Source: Nocardioides marmoriginsengisoli (lineage in GTDB: Bacteria > Actinomycetota > Actinomycetes > Propionibacteriales > Nocardioidaceae). Taken from it: a stretch of 64,000 nt of DNA. Within the stretch, counting starts at the first letter, position 1, and every line of letters begins with the position of its first letter. Below are positions 51,402 to 60,894 of the stretch, one piece after another. The stretch covers positions 161,096-225,095 of the forward strand of contig NZ_RJSE01000005.1 of assembly GCF_003725695.1 (NCBI RefSeq), in the 5' to 3' direction. A program made the translations under genes and the position numbers. The notes beneath the pieces were generated by a model that was not told the DNA's origin, searched no databases, and saw nothing but the letters and a program-made list of their open reading frames with translations.

Positions 51402-52401
51402 CCACCGCGACCCGATCGAAGAACTCATGAGCTTCCGCACCGGCGGCATCGCCGCTCCCCCGCTGCCCGCGAACGAGGTCCGCCGCCTGGGCGACCGCCG
51501 GCGTACCCGGCGCAACGCCGTCCTGGCCGGCACTGCGGCACTCGCCCTCCTCGCCGTCGTCGTCCCGGTCGCGTTCCTGGCGAACCGCGGTGACGACACC
51601 GTGACGCCGAGCCCGCCGGTTCCGACGGCCACCGGTGATGCCGGCGTGGCCAGGGTGATCACCTACCCGGAGCCCGGCATCGAGGTCGTCGACCAGGGAG
51701 ACGTCGGCAAGCTGACCGGCACGACCGCCGAGTTCAAGGCCTTCATCGGGCAGCTGGCCGAGAAGCAGGCCGACGACGGCGCGTCCTGCCCCGGTGCCTT
51801 CCACGGCGTCACCGTCCAGAAGTACGCCACCGCCGGCTACGCGCTCGGCGGGGTCAGCAGCTGCGGCGGGTACGTCGCACTCTGGGCGCTGCGCGACGCC
51901 GGCTGGCAGGAGGTCGCCGGCGGCCAGGAGGCCTTCGACTGCGACCAGCTCCGGTACTACGACGTCCCGGCCTCGTTCGCCGGCGGCTGCTACGACTACA
52001 AGGGCGACTTCGGCCCCGCGACGGCGAACGGGTTGCGGCTCGGGATGTCCCCGACGGAGGTGCTGGCGACCGGCGCGACGATCCGGCCCGGTGATCCCGA
52101 CCAGTGCCGCACCGTGGTGCCGAACGGGCTGACCCCCGAGGAGGACCGGATCGACGCGTTCCTCTCGCCCACCCTCGGCGTGGTCGGGATCGGCGCCAGC
52201 CCGGGGACGAAGACCCCGGAGGGCATCGGACTCGGGTCGACCCTGGCCGAGGTGAAGGCCGCCTACCCGGACGGAGCGCTGCAGAACGGCTACTGGGTGG
52301 TGCCGCTGGCGCCGGGCACCGAGTACGAGATCGGCATCGAGTCCAGCGGGCTGGTGGGCGAGCTGATGCTGGCCAACGGCAACCAGGACTGCTTCGGGTG
52401 A
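51394..52401 (+). CDS. Membrane protein with extracytoplasmic domain, partner of the ECF sigma factor
   Basis: A 335-residue protein. Short cytoplasmic N terminus with basic stretch (RRLGDRRRTRRN), one membrane helix (AVLAGTAALALLAVVVPVAFLA, about 39-60), a Pro/Thr linker and an extracytoplasmic domain with several Cys (GASCPGAF, VSSCGGY, FDCDQL, GGCYDY, DQCRTV, NQDCFG). No zinc-binding HxxxCxxC anti-sigma motif is visible, so if it is an anti-sigma factor it is atypical. Coupling to the sigma gene is the main functional hint. Confidence 0.75.
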   Translation: MSDHRDPIEELMSFRTGGIAAPPLPANEVRRLGDRRRTRRNAVLAGTAALALLAVVVPVAFLANRGDDTVTPSPPVPTATGDAGVARVITYPEPGIEVVDQGDVGKLTGTTAEFKAFIGQLAEKQADDGASCPGAFHGVTVQKYATAGYALGGVSSCGGYVALWALRDAGWQEVAGGQEAFDCDQLRYYDVPASFAGGCYDYKGDFGPATANGLRLGMSPTEVLATGATIRPGDPDQCRTVVPNGLTPEEDRIDAFLSPTLGVVGIGASPGTKTPEGIGLGSTLAEVKAAYPDGALQNGYWVVPLAPGTEYEIGIESSGLVGELMLANGNQDCFG

Positions 52402-52408
52402 TCTCACC

Positions 52409-52441
52409 AACTGGTCATACCACTTGACCAGTTGACCAGTT
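52409..52441. promoter_or_regulatory. FadR-type operator upstream of the GntR gene
   Basis: AACTGGTC (52409-52416) is followed by GACCAGTT at 52426-52433 and again at 52434-52441, giving three half-sites. TGGTCATACCA (52412-52422) fits the GntR/FadR pattern TGGT-N3-ACCA. It lies 18 bp before the regulator's ATG, consistent with autoregulation. Binding is inferred. Confidence 0.6.
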
Positions 52442-52459
52442 GCGGGTGATCCTCGTGGC

Positions 52460-53209
52460 ATGGCACTCACCCCGATCACCAAGCGCCTCGTCCCGGACGA
52501 CGTCTTCGAGCAGCTGATGACCGAAGTCGTCGACGGGTCCTTGAGCCCCGGCGACGCGCTGCCCAGCGAGCGACGCCTGGCCGAGCTGCTCGGCGTCTCC
52601 CGGCCGGCGGTGCGGGAGGCGTTGCAGCGCCTGTCGGCGACCCGGCTGGTCGAGGTGCGGCACGGCGGCGCCACGGTGGTGCGGGATCTCCAGCGGCACG
52701 CCGGGCTCGACCTGCTCCCCCGGCTGCTGGTCCGCGACGGCGAGCTCGACCCGACGGTGGCCCGCAGCATCGTCGAGGCCCGGCTCTCGATCGCCCCCGA
52801 CGTCGCCCGGATGGCTGCTGAGAGAGCCGATCGAGCCTCGGAGACGGCACGGGACGGGCTGCTCAGCGCCCAGCAGACGCTCGCCGAGGCGGAGGACCCG
52901 GTAGCGCGCCAGTACGCCGCCCTGGCCTTCTGGGACGCGGTCGTCGACTGCGCCGACTCGATCGTCTTCCGGCTGATGTTCAACAACCTGCGCCAGGCCT
53001 ACGAGCCCGCGATCGAGCCCCTCGCTCCGCTTCTCGACGGCGAGGTCAGCAACGTCGAGGGCTACCGCGACGTCAGCGCAGCCGTGCTCGCCTGCGACGG
53101 TCCGGCGGCCTCAGCGGCAGCCGACGCCCTGCTCCGGCCGGCGACCGAGGCGATGGTCGGATTCCTCGACGCGTTCCAGGACGAGCCCGATGAAGGAGAA
53201 GCACGATGA
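52460..53209 (+). CDS. GntR-family (FadR/FCD) transcriptional regulator
   Basis: A 249-residue protein. Winged helix at residues about 12-75 (VFEQLMTEVVDGSLSPGDALPSERRLAELLGVSRPAVREALQRLSATRLVEVRHGGATVV), then an all-helical effector domain of the FCD/FadR type (ARSIVEARLSIAPDVARMAAERAD...). Its last codons overlap the ATG of the fatty-acid hydroxylase gene, so it likely controls that gene in response to a fatty acid or acyl-CoA. A FadR-like operator precedes it. Confidence 0.9.
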   Translation: MALTPITKRLVPDDVFEQLMTEVVDGSLSPGDALPSERRLAELLGVSRPAVREALQRLSATRLVEVRHGGATVVRDLQRHAGLDLLPRLLVRDGELDPTVARSIVEARLSIAPDVARMAAERADRASETARDGLLSAQQTLAEAEDPVARQYAALAFWDAVVDCADSIVFRLMFNNLRQAYEPAIEPLAPLLDGEVSNVEGYRDVSAAVLACDGPAASAAADALLRPATEAMVGFLDAFQDEPDEGEAR

Positions 53210-53931
53210 CCCAGCACAACTTCAAGGCGACCCCGGAGATCGAGGCGGTCGCGCAGGAGCGCCTCGCCGCGGAGGAGCGCCGGATCACCGGCGCCGGCCG
53301 GAAGACGGTCGGCCTCGGCGAGACCTTCGCGGAGTTCCTCCGCCACCCCAGCCCCTGGATGATCGCCGGGGCCCTGGCGACCGCGGTGACCTGGCGGATC
53401 GTCGAGGGCGACTGGCGACTCACCGACCTGTGGGCGCCGGTGATCCTGGTCGCGCTGTTCCCGGTGCTGGAGTGGGTCATCCACGTCTTCATCCTGCACT
53501 GGCGGCCGCGCAAGGTCGCCGGGGTGATGATCGACAGCGAGCTGGCCAGGGACCACCGCCGCCACCACGCCGACCCGCGGGACATCCCGCTGGTCTTCAT
53601 CCCGTGGAGGTCGCTGGTCGTGGTGATCGCCGCCGACTTCGCGATCGCGCTCTTCGCCTTCCCCCGCCTCGGGCAGGGGCTCACCTTCATGGCTGCCGTC
53701 GCCGCCACCGGGTTGATCTACGAGTGGTCGCACTACCTGATCCACAGCGACTACAAGCCCCGGACCGCGACGTACAAGGCGATCTGGCGCAACCACCGGC
53801 TGCACCACTACAAGAACGAGCACTACTGGTTCACGGTGACCAGCACCGCGACCGCGGACCGGCTCTTCGGCACCTACCCGGACCCGGGCGAGGTCAAGGC
53901 GTCACCGACCGCCAAGAACCTGCACGGCTGA
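53206..53931 (+). CDS. Sterol desaturase / fatty acid hydroxylase family membrane di-iron protein
   Basis: 241 residues with four membrane helices and the eight-His di-iron clusters: WVIHVFILHW, ARDHRRHHADP, WSHYLIHSDYK and HRLHHYKNEHYWFTVT. It probably hydroxylates or desaturates a lipid acyl chain. It overlaps the FadR-like regulator by 4 nt (ATGA). Confidence 0.9.
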   Translation: MTQHNFKATPEIEAVAQERLAAEERRITGAGRKTVGLGETFAEFLRHPSPWMIAGALATAVTWRIVEGDWRLTDLWAPVILVALFPVLEWVIHVFILHWRPRKVAGVMIDSELARDHRRHHADPRDIPLVFIPWRSLVVVIAADFAIALFAFPRLGQGLTFMAAVAATGLIYEWSHYLIHSDYKPRTATYKAIWRNHRLHHYKNEHYWFTVTSTATADRLFGTYPDPGEVKASPTAKNLHG

Positions 53932-53981
53932 TCCCCGGACGTCGAGCGATCCCCGGACGTCGAGCCTGTCGAGACGCGGTG
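53931..53981. repeat. Tandem 17-bp repeat with palindromic end
   Basis: ATCCCCGGACGTCGAGC occurs at 53931-53947 and 53949-53965, followed by CTGTCGAGACGCGG. The TCGAGCCTGTCGAGAC ending resembles a palindromic unit often seen in convergent gaps of related actinobacteria. It separates the hydroxylase and Ldt gene ends and might act as a bidirectional terminator. Confidence 0.6.
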
Positions 53982-53984
53982 CCC

Positions 53985-55184
53985 TCAGAGCGCCGAGTTC
54001 TGGGCGTACTCCGCGAACGGCACGTTCCAGTCACCGAAGCCGTTGCTCAGCGTCATCTGCTTGCTGGTCCCGGTGTACTCGATGACGTCGCCCACGATGC
54101 TGTTGTCGTAGAGCCAGCCGGCGTTCGCGGTGCTCATGCCGGTGCACCCGTGGCTGACGTTGGCCCGGCCCTGGGAACCCACCGACCACGGCGCGGCGTG
54201 CACGAACTCGCCGGAATAGGTCAGCCGCATCGCGTACTCGACGTCGTCGAGGTCGTAGCCGTCAGCACTGTCGACAGGGATGCCGACGGTCTCGGAGTTC
54301 ATCCGCTTGTGCCGGAACTTCTCGACGATGACCTTGATCCCCGAGCGGGTGGTGAACTTCGGCTGCTCGCCGGTGGTGATCGGGATCGTCCGGATCAGCT
54401 TGCCGTTCTTGAACACCTTCATCTGGTGGGTGTTCATGTTCACCTTGCTGACCATCGAGCGGCCGATGGTGAACTTGTTGACCCGGCTCTTCTGACCGAA
54501 GACCCCGTTGCCGGCCGGGACGCTGTCGATGTCCGCGTCCACGGTGACCTTGGTGCCGGCCTTCCAGTACTTCTTGGGACGCCAGTGCACCTCGGTGTCG
54601 GAGATCCAGTGGAACGCGCCGACCTGGGCGGGCACGCTGGTGACCTTGATGTGCTTCTGGATCGACTCGTGGTCGGTGACCGGGACGTCGAACCGGATGA
54701 TCACCGGCAGGCCGACGCCGACGGTGGAGCCGGAGGTCGGGAAGAAGCTCGGGAAGGTCTGCTTCTCGAGGGTCAGGGCCTCGGTGCGGAACCGCGACTT
54801 GTACGTCGTCTGCTCACCGCGCTCGTCGGTGGCGATCCCGTTGACCCGGTACAGCTCGCCGGGCTGAAGCCGGCCGGTGCTCTGCCAGCTGAGCTTGTCG
54901 GCGGACAGGCTGCCCTGCACCGAGCCGGACTTGCTCTTCACGGTGACCGAGTCGAAGGTGCCGTCGGTGACGTTGAGCCGCACCGAGCGGTTGATCTTCA
55001 CGTTGCGGGCGCCCGCGGCGATGCTCGAGGTGATCGCGGCGTCCGACACCGGGGCGGCCGACGAGCTGTTCGTCGCCCCCGGCTTCGGGTCGTCCTCAGC
55101 CTTCTTGGAGGCACCGCCGCAGGCAGCGGTGGTGGCCATCAGCAGGGCAACGGATACCGCTGCCCAGGTACGTCGCGAACGCAT
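53985..55184 (-). CDS. L,D-transpeptidase lipoprotein (LdtMt2-like)
   Basis: A 399-residue protein. Lipoprotein signal (AAVSVALLMATTAACGG; lipobox TAAC), Ser/Pro linker, two Ig-like domains (about 55-150 and 150-250), then YkuD catalytic domain (about 250-375) with active-site motif SHGCTGMS (His-Gly-Cys). It forms 3-3 crosslinks in peptidoglycan outside the membrane. Domain order matches LdtMt1/LdtMt2. Confidence 0.93.
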   Translation of the reverse strand: MRSRRTWAAVSVALLMATTAACGGASKKAEDDPKPGATNSSSAAPVSDAAITSSIAAGARNVKINRSVRLNVTDGTFDSVTVKSKSGSVQGSLSADKLSWQSTGRLQPGELYRVNGIATDERGEQTTYKSRFRTEALTLEKQTFPSFFPTSGSTVGVGLPVIIRFDVPVTDHESIQKHIKVTSVPAQVGAFHWISDTEVHWRPKKYWKAGTKVTVDADIDSVPAGNGVFGQKSRVNKFTIGRSMVSKVNMNTHQMKVFKNGKLIRTIPITTGEQPKFTTRSGIKVIVEKFRHKRMNSETVGIPVDSADGYDLDDVEYAMRLTYSGEFVHAAPWSVGSQGRANVSHGCTGMSTANAGWLYDNSIVGDVIEYTGTSKQMTLSNGFGDWNVPFAEYAQNSAL

Positions 55185-55293
55185 GGGTCTCCCGATTCAG
55201 GGACAACTGGACCCCGCAAGCCTAACAACACAGCCGTCAGGTTCTGGGCTCCACGAGCGTGCGGAACGTCACGGTTTGCGCTGTCACGAAGCG

Positions 55294-55689
55294 TCAGTGC
55301 GCGTGTTCTCCGCGGTAGTACTCGAAGACCAGGCCGATCAGGGCCACGGTGCCGAGGACGGAGCCGATGATCACCAGCCACCAGCCGATGACGACCCCGA
55401 CCACGATCAACGCCAGCGTCAGACCGCACCACAGCGGCCACCAGCTGTACGGCGGGAAGAAGCCCAGCTCGCCCGCACCGTCGGCGATCTCGCCGTCCTT
55501 GCGGTCCTCGGGGCGAGGCTCCATCTTCCGGGCGTGCGCACCGAGGTAGAAGCTGACCAGCAGCGTCAGCAGCGCGGTCATCACCAGCGCCGAGGTCCCG
55601 GTCGGGTCCTCCGTGACGAACCAGTACGCCGGCGCCACCAGCACGAAGAAGAACGTGCAGATCACGAAGAACCAAGTCTCGGACTTCAT
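55294..55689 (-). CDS. ctaF: Cytochrome c oxidase subunit IV (actinobacterial CtaF)
   Basis: A 131-residue protein with four membrane helices: SETWFFVICTFFFVLVAPAYWF, ALVMTALLTLLVSFYLGAHARKMEPRPEDRKD, SWWPLWCGLTLALIVVGVVIGWWLVII and LGTVALIGLVFEYYRGEHAH. Matches the small fourth subunit specific to actinobacterial aa3 oxidases. Its ATG overlaps the ctaD stop by one base. Confidence 0.93.
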   Translation of the reverse strand: MKSETWFFVICTFFFVLVAPAYWFVTEDPTGTSALVMTALLTLLVSFYLGAHARKMEPRPEDRKDGEIADGAGELGFFPPYSWWPLWCGLTLALIVVGVVIGWWLVIIGSVLGTVALIGLVFEYYRGEHAH

Positions 55690-57434
55690 CAGGCGTCGTC
55701 TCCTTCACGGCGGTTCTCGTCCAGGTTGGCCTTGCGACCTTCCATCTCAGGCGCGTCGGCAATGCCGGCGGACTCGAGGTTGTCGTTGGCCTCGTACTCC
55801 AGCGCGGCGATCTCCGGGTGGTGGAGGTCGAACGCCGGCGACTCCGAGCGGATCCGCGGGATCGAGACGAAGTTGTGGCGCGGCGGCGGGCAGCTGGTGG
55901 CCCACTCGAGCGAGCGGCCCCAGCCCCACGGGTCGTCGACGGTGACCTTCGGGGCGCGCCGCGACTTGTAGACGTTCCAGAGGAACGGCAGCGTCGAGGA
56001 CGCCAGCAGGAAGGCGCCGACCGTGGAGATCTGGTTCAGGACGGTGAAGCCGTCGTCCTTGCCGTAGTCGGCGTACCGACGCGGGAAGCCCTCGACACCG
56101 AGCCAGTGCTGGACCAGGAAGGTGACGTGGAAGCCGATGAAGAGCAGCCAGAAGTGGATCTTGCCCAGCCGTTCGTCGAGCATCCGGCCGGTCATCTTCG
56201 GCCACCAGAAGTAGAAGCCGGCGAACATCGCGAACACCACGGTGCCGAACACCACGTAGTGGAAGTGCGCCACCACGAAGTACGAGTCGGAGACGTGGAA
56301 GTCCAGCGGCGGCGACGCCAGGATGATGCCGGTCAGGCCACCGAAGAGGAAGGTCGTCAGGAAGCCGATCGACCACAGCATGGGGGTGTCGAAGGACAGA
56401 GATCCCCCCCACATCGTGCCTATCCAGTTGAAGAATTTGACGCCGGTGGGCACCGCGATCAGGAACGTCATGCCGGAGAAGAACGGCAGGTCGACCGCGC
56501 CGGTGACGAACATGTGGTGGGCCCAGACCGCGACCGAGAGGATCGCGATGCCGAGGGTGGCGCCGACGAGGCCGACGTACCCGAAGATCGGCTTGCGGCT
56601 GAACACCGGCAGGATCTCGGTCACGATGCCGAAGAACGGCAGCGCGATGATGTACACCTCGGGGTGCCCGAAGAACCAGAACAGGTGCTGCCAGAGGATC
56701 GGTCCGCCGTGCACCGCGTCGAAGACGTGGGCGCCGAACTTGCGGTCGGCCTCCAGCGAGAGCAGCGCACCGGCGAAGATCGGGAACGCGATCAGCACGA
56801 GCAGGCTGGTGACCAGGGTGTTCCAGACGAAGATCGGCATCCGGAACATGGTCATGCCGGGCGCGCGCATGCAGATGATCGTGGTGATGAAGTTGACCGC
56901 ACCGAGGATCGTGCCGAGACCGGCGAGCCAGAGGCCCATGATCCAGAGGTCACCGCCGACGCCCGGCGAGCGGACGGCGTCGGAGAGCGGCGCGTAGGCG
57001 AACCAGCCGAAGTCGGCGGCGCCGGACGGGGTCAGGAAGCCCGAGGCGGCGATCAGGCCGCCGAAGAGGAACATCCAGTAGCTGAGCATGTTGAGCCGCG
57101 GGAACGCCACGTCGGGCGAGCCGATCTGCAGCGGCATGATCACGTTGGCGAAGCCGAAGAACAGCGGCGTCGCGAACAGCAGCAGCATGATCGTGCCGTG
57201 CATCGTGAACAGCTGGTTGTAGACCTCGTCGTTGACGAGCTGCTGGCCCGGGAACGCGAGCTCCGAGCGGATCAGTAGCGCCATCACGCCGCCGATCATG
57301 AACCAGGCGAACGAGGTGCCCAGGTAGAGCTTGCCGATCAGCTTGTGGTCGGTCGTCGTCAGGACCCGGACGACCTGCTGCCCCAGGGTGCGGGTCGGGG
57401 CGCCCACGGCGGGCGCGTCAGAGACGGCGGTCAC
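55689..57434 (-). CDS. ctaD: Cytochrome c oxidase subunit I
   Basis: A 581-residue protein with twelve membrane helices. [23 protein letters not shown] (heme a ligand), [20 protein letters not shown] (CuB His-Pro-Glu-Val-Tyr), WAHHMFVTG and [19 protein letters not shown] (heme a3 and heme a ligands) are all present. Catalytic core that reduces oxygen and pumps protons. GTG 57434 with AGGAG upstream; overlaps ctaC by 4 nt. Confidence 0.97.
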   Translation of the reverse strand: MTAVSDAPAVGAPTRTLGQQVVRVLTTTDHKLIGKLYLGTSFAWFMIGGVMALLIRSELAFPGQQLVNDEVYNQLFTMHGTIMLLLFATPLFFGFANVIMPLQIGSPDVAFPRLNMLSYWMFLFGGLIAASGFLTPSGAADFGWFAYAPLSDAVRSPGVGGDLWIMGLWLAGLGTILGAVNFITTIICMRAPGMTMFRMPIFVWNTLVTSLLVLIAFPIFAGALLSLEADRKFGAHVFDAVHGGPILWQHLFWFFGHPEVYIIALPFFGIVTEILPVFSRKPIFGYVGLVGATLGIAILSVAVWAHHMFVTGAVDLPFFSGMTFLIAVPTGVKFFNWIGTMWGGSLSFDTPMLWSIGFLTTFLFGGLTGIILASPPLDFHVSDSYFVVAHFHYVVFGTVVFAMFAGFYFWWPKMTGRMLDERLGKIHFWLLFIGFHVTFLVQHWLGVEGFPRRYADYGKDDGFTVLNQISTVGAFLLASSTLPFLWNVYKSRRAPKVTVDDPWGWGRSLEWATSCPPPRHNFVSIPRIRSESPAFDLHHPEIAALEYEANDNLESAGIADAPEMEGRKANLDENRREGDDA

Positions 57435-58321
57435 TCTTCTCCTCCGTTGCTGTGGTCACCCAGACCGGGGACCTCCTGGATCATTTCGCCACCGAGGTTG
57501 ACCCCCGTGTTGCCCTCGGCCTTGAGCCGGGCCATGTGCGCGTCGAAGGTGGCCTGGTCGGTCACCTCGACGTTGAAGAGCATCCGCGAGTGGTAGACGC
57601 CGCAGAGCTCGGCGCAGCGACCGTCGAAGGTGCCCGCGCGGTTCGGCGTGAACGTGAAGTGGTTGTACTTCTCGCGACCGGGCACGACGTCCATCTTGTA
57701 GAGGAAGTTCGGGACCCAGAAGGAGTGGATGACGTCGGGAGAGTAGAGGTCGATCGAGACGCTCTGGCCCTCGACGAGGTACAGCGTCGGCCGCTTCTCG
57801 GTGGTGCCGGCCTCCCAGACGGGCTGGCTCTCGATCGCGCTGTTGCCCTTGGTGTAGTTGAACGTCCAGGACCACTGCTGACCGACGACGGTGACGTTGA
57901 GGTCGGCCTCGGCGTTGGCCGCGACCAGGTCCTTCGGCGCGTGGTGCACCTTGTCCTGGGTCTCTACAGTCCAGAAGAAGAAGACGATCACCATCATCAC
58001 CGGGGCGACGGTGTAGAAGATCTCGATCGGCAGGTTGTACCGGGTCTGCACCGGCACCTCGGACTCGTGGCGACGGCGGTACTTGATGAAGACGTAGAAC
58101 ATCAGTCCCCACGTCACGACACCGGTGATCATCGCGGCCAGCCAGGACCAGGCCCAGAGGTCGTAGATGTACTGGGCTTCCTTCGTTGAAGGAATCGGCA
58201 TCGCGAGACGCATGACATCGGAGTTCTCATCGACTGAGCAGCCGGACAGCAACAGGAATGCCGAACCAGCAATGACACCAAGTGACAGCTTCCGCGCACG
58301 CTTGGGGAGTTCCAGACCCAC
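57431..58321 (-). CDS. ctaC: Cytochrome c oxidase subunit II
   Basis: 296 residues from GTG 58321 (AGAGGG upstream; 58366 is less likely). Lipoprotein-like signal ([17 protein letters not shown]), two membrane helices, then the cupredoxin domain with the CuA site [14 protein letters not shown] and upstream His in [12 protein letters not shown]. It accepts electrons from QcrC cytochrome. First gene of ctaC-ctaD-ctaF. Confidence 0.96.
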   Translation of the reverse strand: MGLELPKRARKLSLGVIAGSAFLLLSGCSVDENSDVMRLAMPIPSTKEAQYIYDLWAWSWLAAMITGVVTWGLMFYVFIKYRRRHESEVPVQTRYNLPIEIFYTVAPVMMVIVFFFWTVETQDKVHHAPKDLVAANAEADLNVTVVGQQWSWTFNYTKGNSAIESQPVWEAGTTEKRPTLYLVEGQSVSIDLYSPDVIHSFWVPNFLYKMDVVPGREKYNHFTFTPNRAGTFDGRCAELCGVYHSRMLFNVEVTDQATFDAHMARLKAEGNTGVNLGGEMIQEVPGLGDHSNGGEE

Positions 58322-58473
58322 GAACGAGCCCTCTCTCTTGACCGAACATCTTCTTGAGACGGACAACCGAACCCTACTACTGAGTGACCCTGCTTCGACG
58401 CACAGGGAGGGGGTTGGACGGGTGTGCCGCCCGCCACTCCTCGGCTTGCCGGGCCGCCCGCTAGTTTTCAGGG

Positions 58474-59571
58474 GTGACGACGTACCTGGACACGGCCTCC
58501 GGCGAGCCGCTGCACCCTGCCGCGCGGGCCGCCCTGGAGCAGGCCCGCGAGCACGGGTACGCCGACCCGCGGCGCCTGCACGGCCCCGCCCGTAATGCCC
58601 GGATTCTCCTGGACAACGCGCGGGAGGCGACGGCCGAGGCGCTCGGGATCCGGGCCGACGAGGTCACCTTCACGCCGAGCGGCACCCATGCCGTGCACCT
58701 CGGTGTCCTCGGCCTGCTGCTCGGCCGGGCCCGCCAGGGGAACCTGCTGCTCGCGAGTGCCGTCGAGCACGCGTCGGTGATGCACGCCGGTCAGTGGCAC
58801 CAGGCCCGCGGCGGTGCGTTCGAGACGCTGCCGGTCGACGCTCTCGGACGGGTCCGCGTCGACGACGCCGAACGCGCGACCGTCCTGGCCGTGCAGACCG
58901 CCAACCACGAGGTCGGCACCGTGCAACCCGTCGCCGACCTCGCCCAGCACGCCCCGGTCTTCACCGACGCCTGCGCATCAGCCGGCCGGCTGCCGCTGCC
59001 GGAGGGCTGGTCGGCAGCCGCGGCGTCGGCGCACAAGTGGGGCGGACCCGCCGGGGTCGGCCTGCTCCTGGTCCGCAAGGGTGCCCGCTGGCGCAACCCC
59101 TTCCCCGGTGACGACCGGGTCGACGAGCGCGCCACCGGGATGGAGGACGTCGCCGGGGCGCTCGCCGCCGCTGCCGCCCTGCAGGCGGTGGTGGCGGAGC
59201 GCGAGGAGACCAACGCCCGGCAGGCGGCGCTGATCGACCGCCTGAGGGCCGGGGTGACCGCGATCCCGGACACCGACGTCGTCGGCGACCCGGTCGACCG
59301 GCTCCCCCACCTGGTCACCTTCTCGTTCCTGTACGTCGACGGCGAGGCGATCGTGACCGAGCTCGACCGCCGCGGTTTCGCCGTCGCCAGCGGATCGGCC
59401 TGCACCGCCAGCACCCTCGAGCCGAGTCACGTGCTCACCGCGATGGGCGCGCTCACCCACGGCAACCTGCGGGTCTCGGTCGGCCGTGAGAGCACCGAGG
59501 CCGACGTCGACAGGCTGCTGGCGGCGCTGCCCGAGGTGGTCGCCGGGATCCGCCGGGACGCCGGGCTGTGA
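58474..59571 (+). CDS. Cysteine desulfurase-like PLP enzyme (class V aminotransferase)
   Basis: A 365-residue NifS/IscS-type protein. YLDTASGEPLHP start, VEHASVMHAG, NHEVGTVQP, FTDACASAGRLPL, Schiff-base Lys in ASAHKWGGP, and active Cys in ASGSACTASTLEPSHVL. It removes sulfur from cysteine as persulfide. It is shorter than IscS and directly coupled to a TusA-like acceptor. Divergent from ctaC. Confidence 0.88.
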   Translation: MTTYLDTASGEPLHPAARAALEQAREHGYADPRRLHGPARNARILLDNAREATAEALGIRADEVTFTPSGTHAVHLGVLGLLLGRARQGNLLLASAVEHASVMHAGQWHQARGGAFETLPVDALGRVRVDDAERATVLAVQTANHEVGTVQPVADLAQHAPVFTDACASAGRLPLPEGWSAAAASAHKWGGPAGVGLLLVRKGARWRNPFPGDDRVDERATGMEDVAGALAAAAALQAVVAEREETNARQAALIDRLRAGVTAIPDTDVVGDPVDRLPHLVTFSFLYVDGEAIVTELDRRGFAVASGSACTASTLEPSHVLTAMGALTHGNLRVSVGRESTEADVDRLLAALPEVVAGIRRDAGL

Positions 59572-59801
59572 ACCCCGACCTCGAGCTGGACTGCCGCGGG
59601 ATGCTCTGCCCGCGGCCGATCATCGAGCTGGCCCGGCACCTCGGGGACGTACCCGTCGGTGGGGAGATCGTGGTGTACGCCGACGACGTCGCGGCAGCTA
59701 GCGACGTCCCGGCCTGGTGCCGGATGCGCGCGCAGGAGTACGTCGGCGTGCAGAACGCCGACGACGGCGTACCCGGCTACCGGGTCCGCCGCCTCAGTTG
59801 A
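59568..59801 (+). CDS. TusA/SirA-family sulfur carrier
   Basis: 77 residues. ELDCRGMLCPRPIIELARHL has the CPxP motif with the sulfur-carrying Cys. GTG 59568 overlaps the desulfurase stop, so persulfide transfer from desulfurase to this protein is likely. Final acceptor (tRNA, molybdopterin or other) is unknown. Overlaps the convergent kinase gene end by 8 nt. Confidence 0.9.
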   Translation: MNPDLELDCRGMLCPRPIIELARHLGDVPVGGEIVVYADDVAAASDVPAWCRMRAQEYVGVQNADDGVPGYRVRRLS

Positions 59802-60768
59802 GGTGCTTGCCGACCTCGGTGCCGGCGTCCTCGCCGTACGACGCGCCGAGCCGCGCCACGAACTCCTCGCGGGTGAACGCGTACTCCTGGGTGCCGACGG
59901 TCTCGACGACGTAGGCGGCGAGGGTGCAGCCGACCTGGGCGGCCCGCTCGTGCGACAGACCCCACTCGGTGGCGGCCAGGAAGCCGGCCCGGAAGGCGTC
60001 GCCGACGCCGGTGGGCTCGACCGCGTTCACGTTGTCGAGCGCCGGGACCACGATCGGGTCCTGGCCCTTCGCGACGATCTTCACACCGTCCTTGCCCAGC
60101 GTGATCACCTGGGTGCCGACCAGGTCGAGGATCTCCTCGGCGCTCCAGCCGGTCTTCGACTCGATCAGGTGCGACTCGTACTCGTTGCTGAACAGCAGGG
60201 TCGCGCCGTCGATCAGCTTGCGGATCAGGTCGCCCTCACCGAACGCGAGCTGCTGGCTCGGGTCGGCGATGAAGGCGAACCCGCGCTGGCGGCACTCCTC
60301 GGTGTGCCGGAGCATCCCGTCGGGGTCGTCCGCGCCGATCAGCACGAAGTCCGGGGCGCCGACGCGCTCGACGATCGGTCCGAGCTCGATCAGCCGGGCC
60401 TCGCTCATCGCGCCCGGGTAGAAGGACGCGAACTGCGCCATCGTGGTGTCGGTCGTGCAGACGAACCGCGCGGTGTGCTTGCTGTCGGAGACGTGCACGG
60501 ACTCGCAGTCGACGCCGTGGCGCTCCAGCCAGGAGCGGTAGTCGGCGAAGTCCTCGCCGACCGCGCCGACCAGGACCGGGCTCAGACCGAGCTGGCCGAG
60601 ACCGAAGCAGATGTTCGCCGCGACACCGCCGCGGCGGATCTCGAGGTCGTTGACGAGGAAGCTCACCGAGAGCTTGTCGAGCTGCTCGACGACGAGCGAG
60701 TCGGCGAACTTCCCCTCGAAGGTCATCAGGTGGTCGGTGGCGATGGAACCGGCGATCAGGAGCGGCAT
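59794..60768 (-). CDS. PfkB-family carbohydrate/nucleoside kinase (adenosine kinase-like)
   Basis: A 324-residue protein. RRGGVAANICFGLGQLG near the N terminus, VEPTGVGDAFRAGFLAA at the C-terminal anion hole (GVGD with catalytic Asp), and TLGKDGVKIVAKG. By position it corresponds to Rv2202c (CbhK/AdoK), a bacterial adenosine kinase. Ribokinase-type alternatives cannot be excluded. Confidence 0.85.
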   Translation of the reverse strand: MPLLIAGSIATDHLMTFEGKFADSLVVEQLDKLSVSFLVNDLEIRRGGVAANICFGLGQLGLSPVLVGAVGEDFADYRSWLERHGVDCESVHVSDSKHTARFVCTTDTTMAQFASFYPGAMSEARLIELGPIVERVGAPDFVLIGADDPDGMLRHTEECRQRGFAFIADPSQQLAFGEGDLIRKLIDGATLLFSNEYESHLIESKTGWSAEEILDLVGTQVITLGKDGVKIVAKGQDPIVVPALDNVNAVEPTGVGDAFRAGFLAATEWGLSHERAAQVGCTLAAYVVETVGTQEYAFTREEFVARLGASYGEDAGTEVGKHLN

Positions 60769-60894
60769 AAGTCCTCAGCTTGGGGAGCCAACAATGGGTG
60801 GTCAGGCGGCGCGAAGATGTGCGCCTCGTGAACTCTGGAGCCTACCGGCCGGTACAGGTAGGAGTACTGGAAAGTAGCCAATAGCGTCGATCAC

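Noticed and set aside
53931-53965. Two 17-bp direct repeats considered as a CRISPR remnant
   Set aside because: Only one base separates the copies, there is no spacer and no cas gene nearby.
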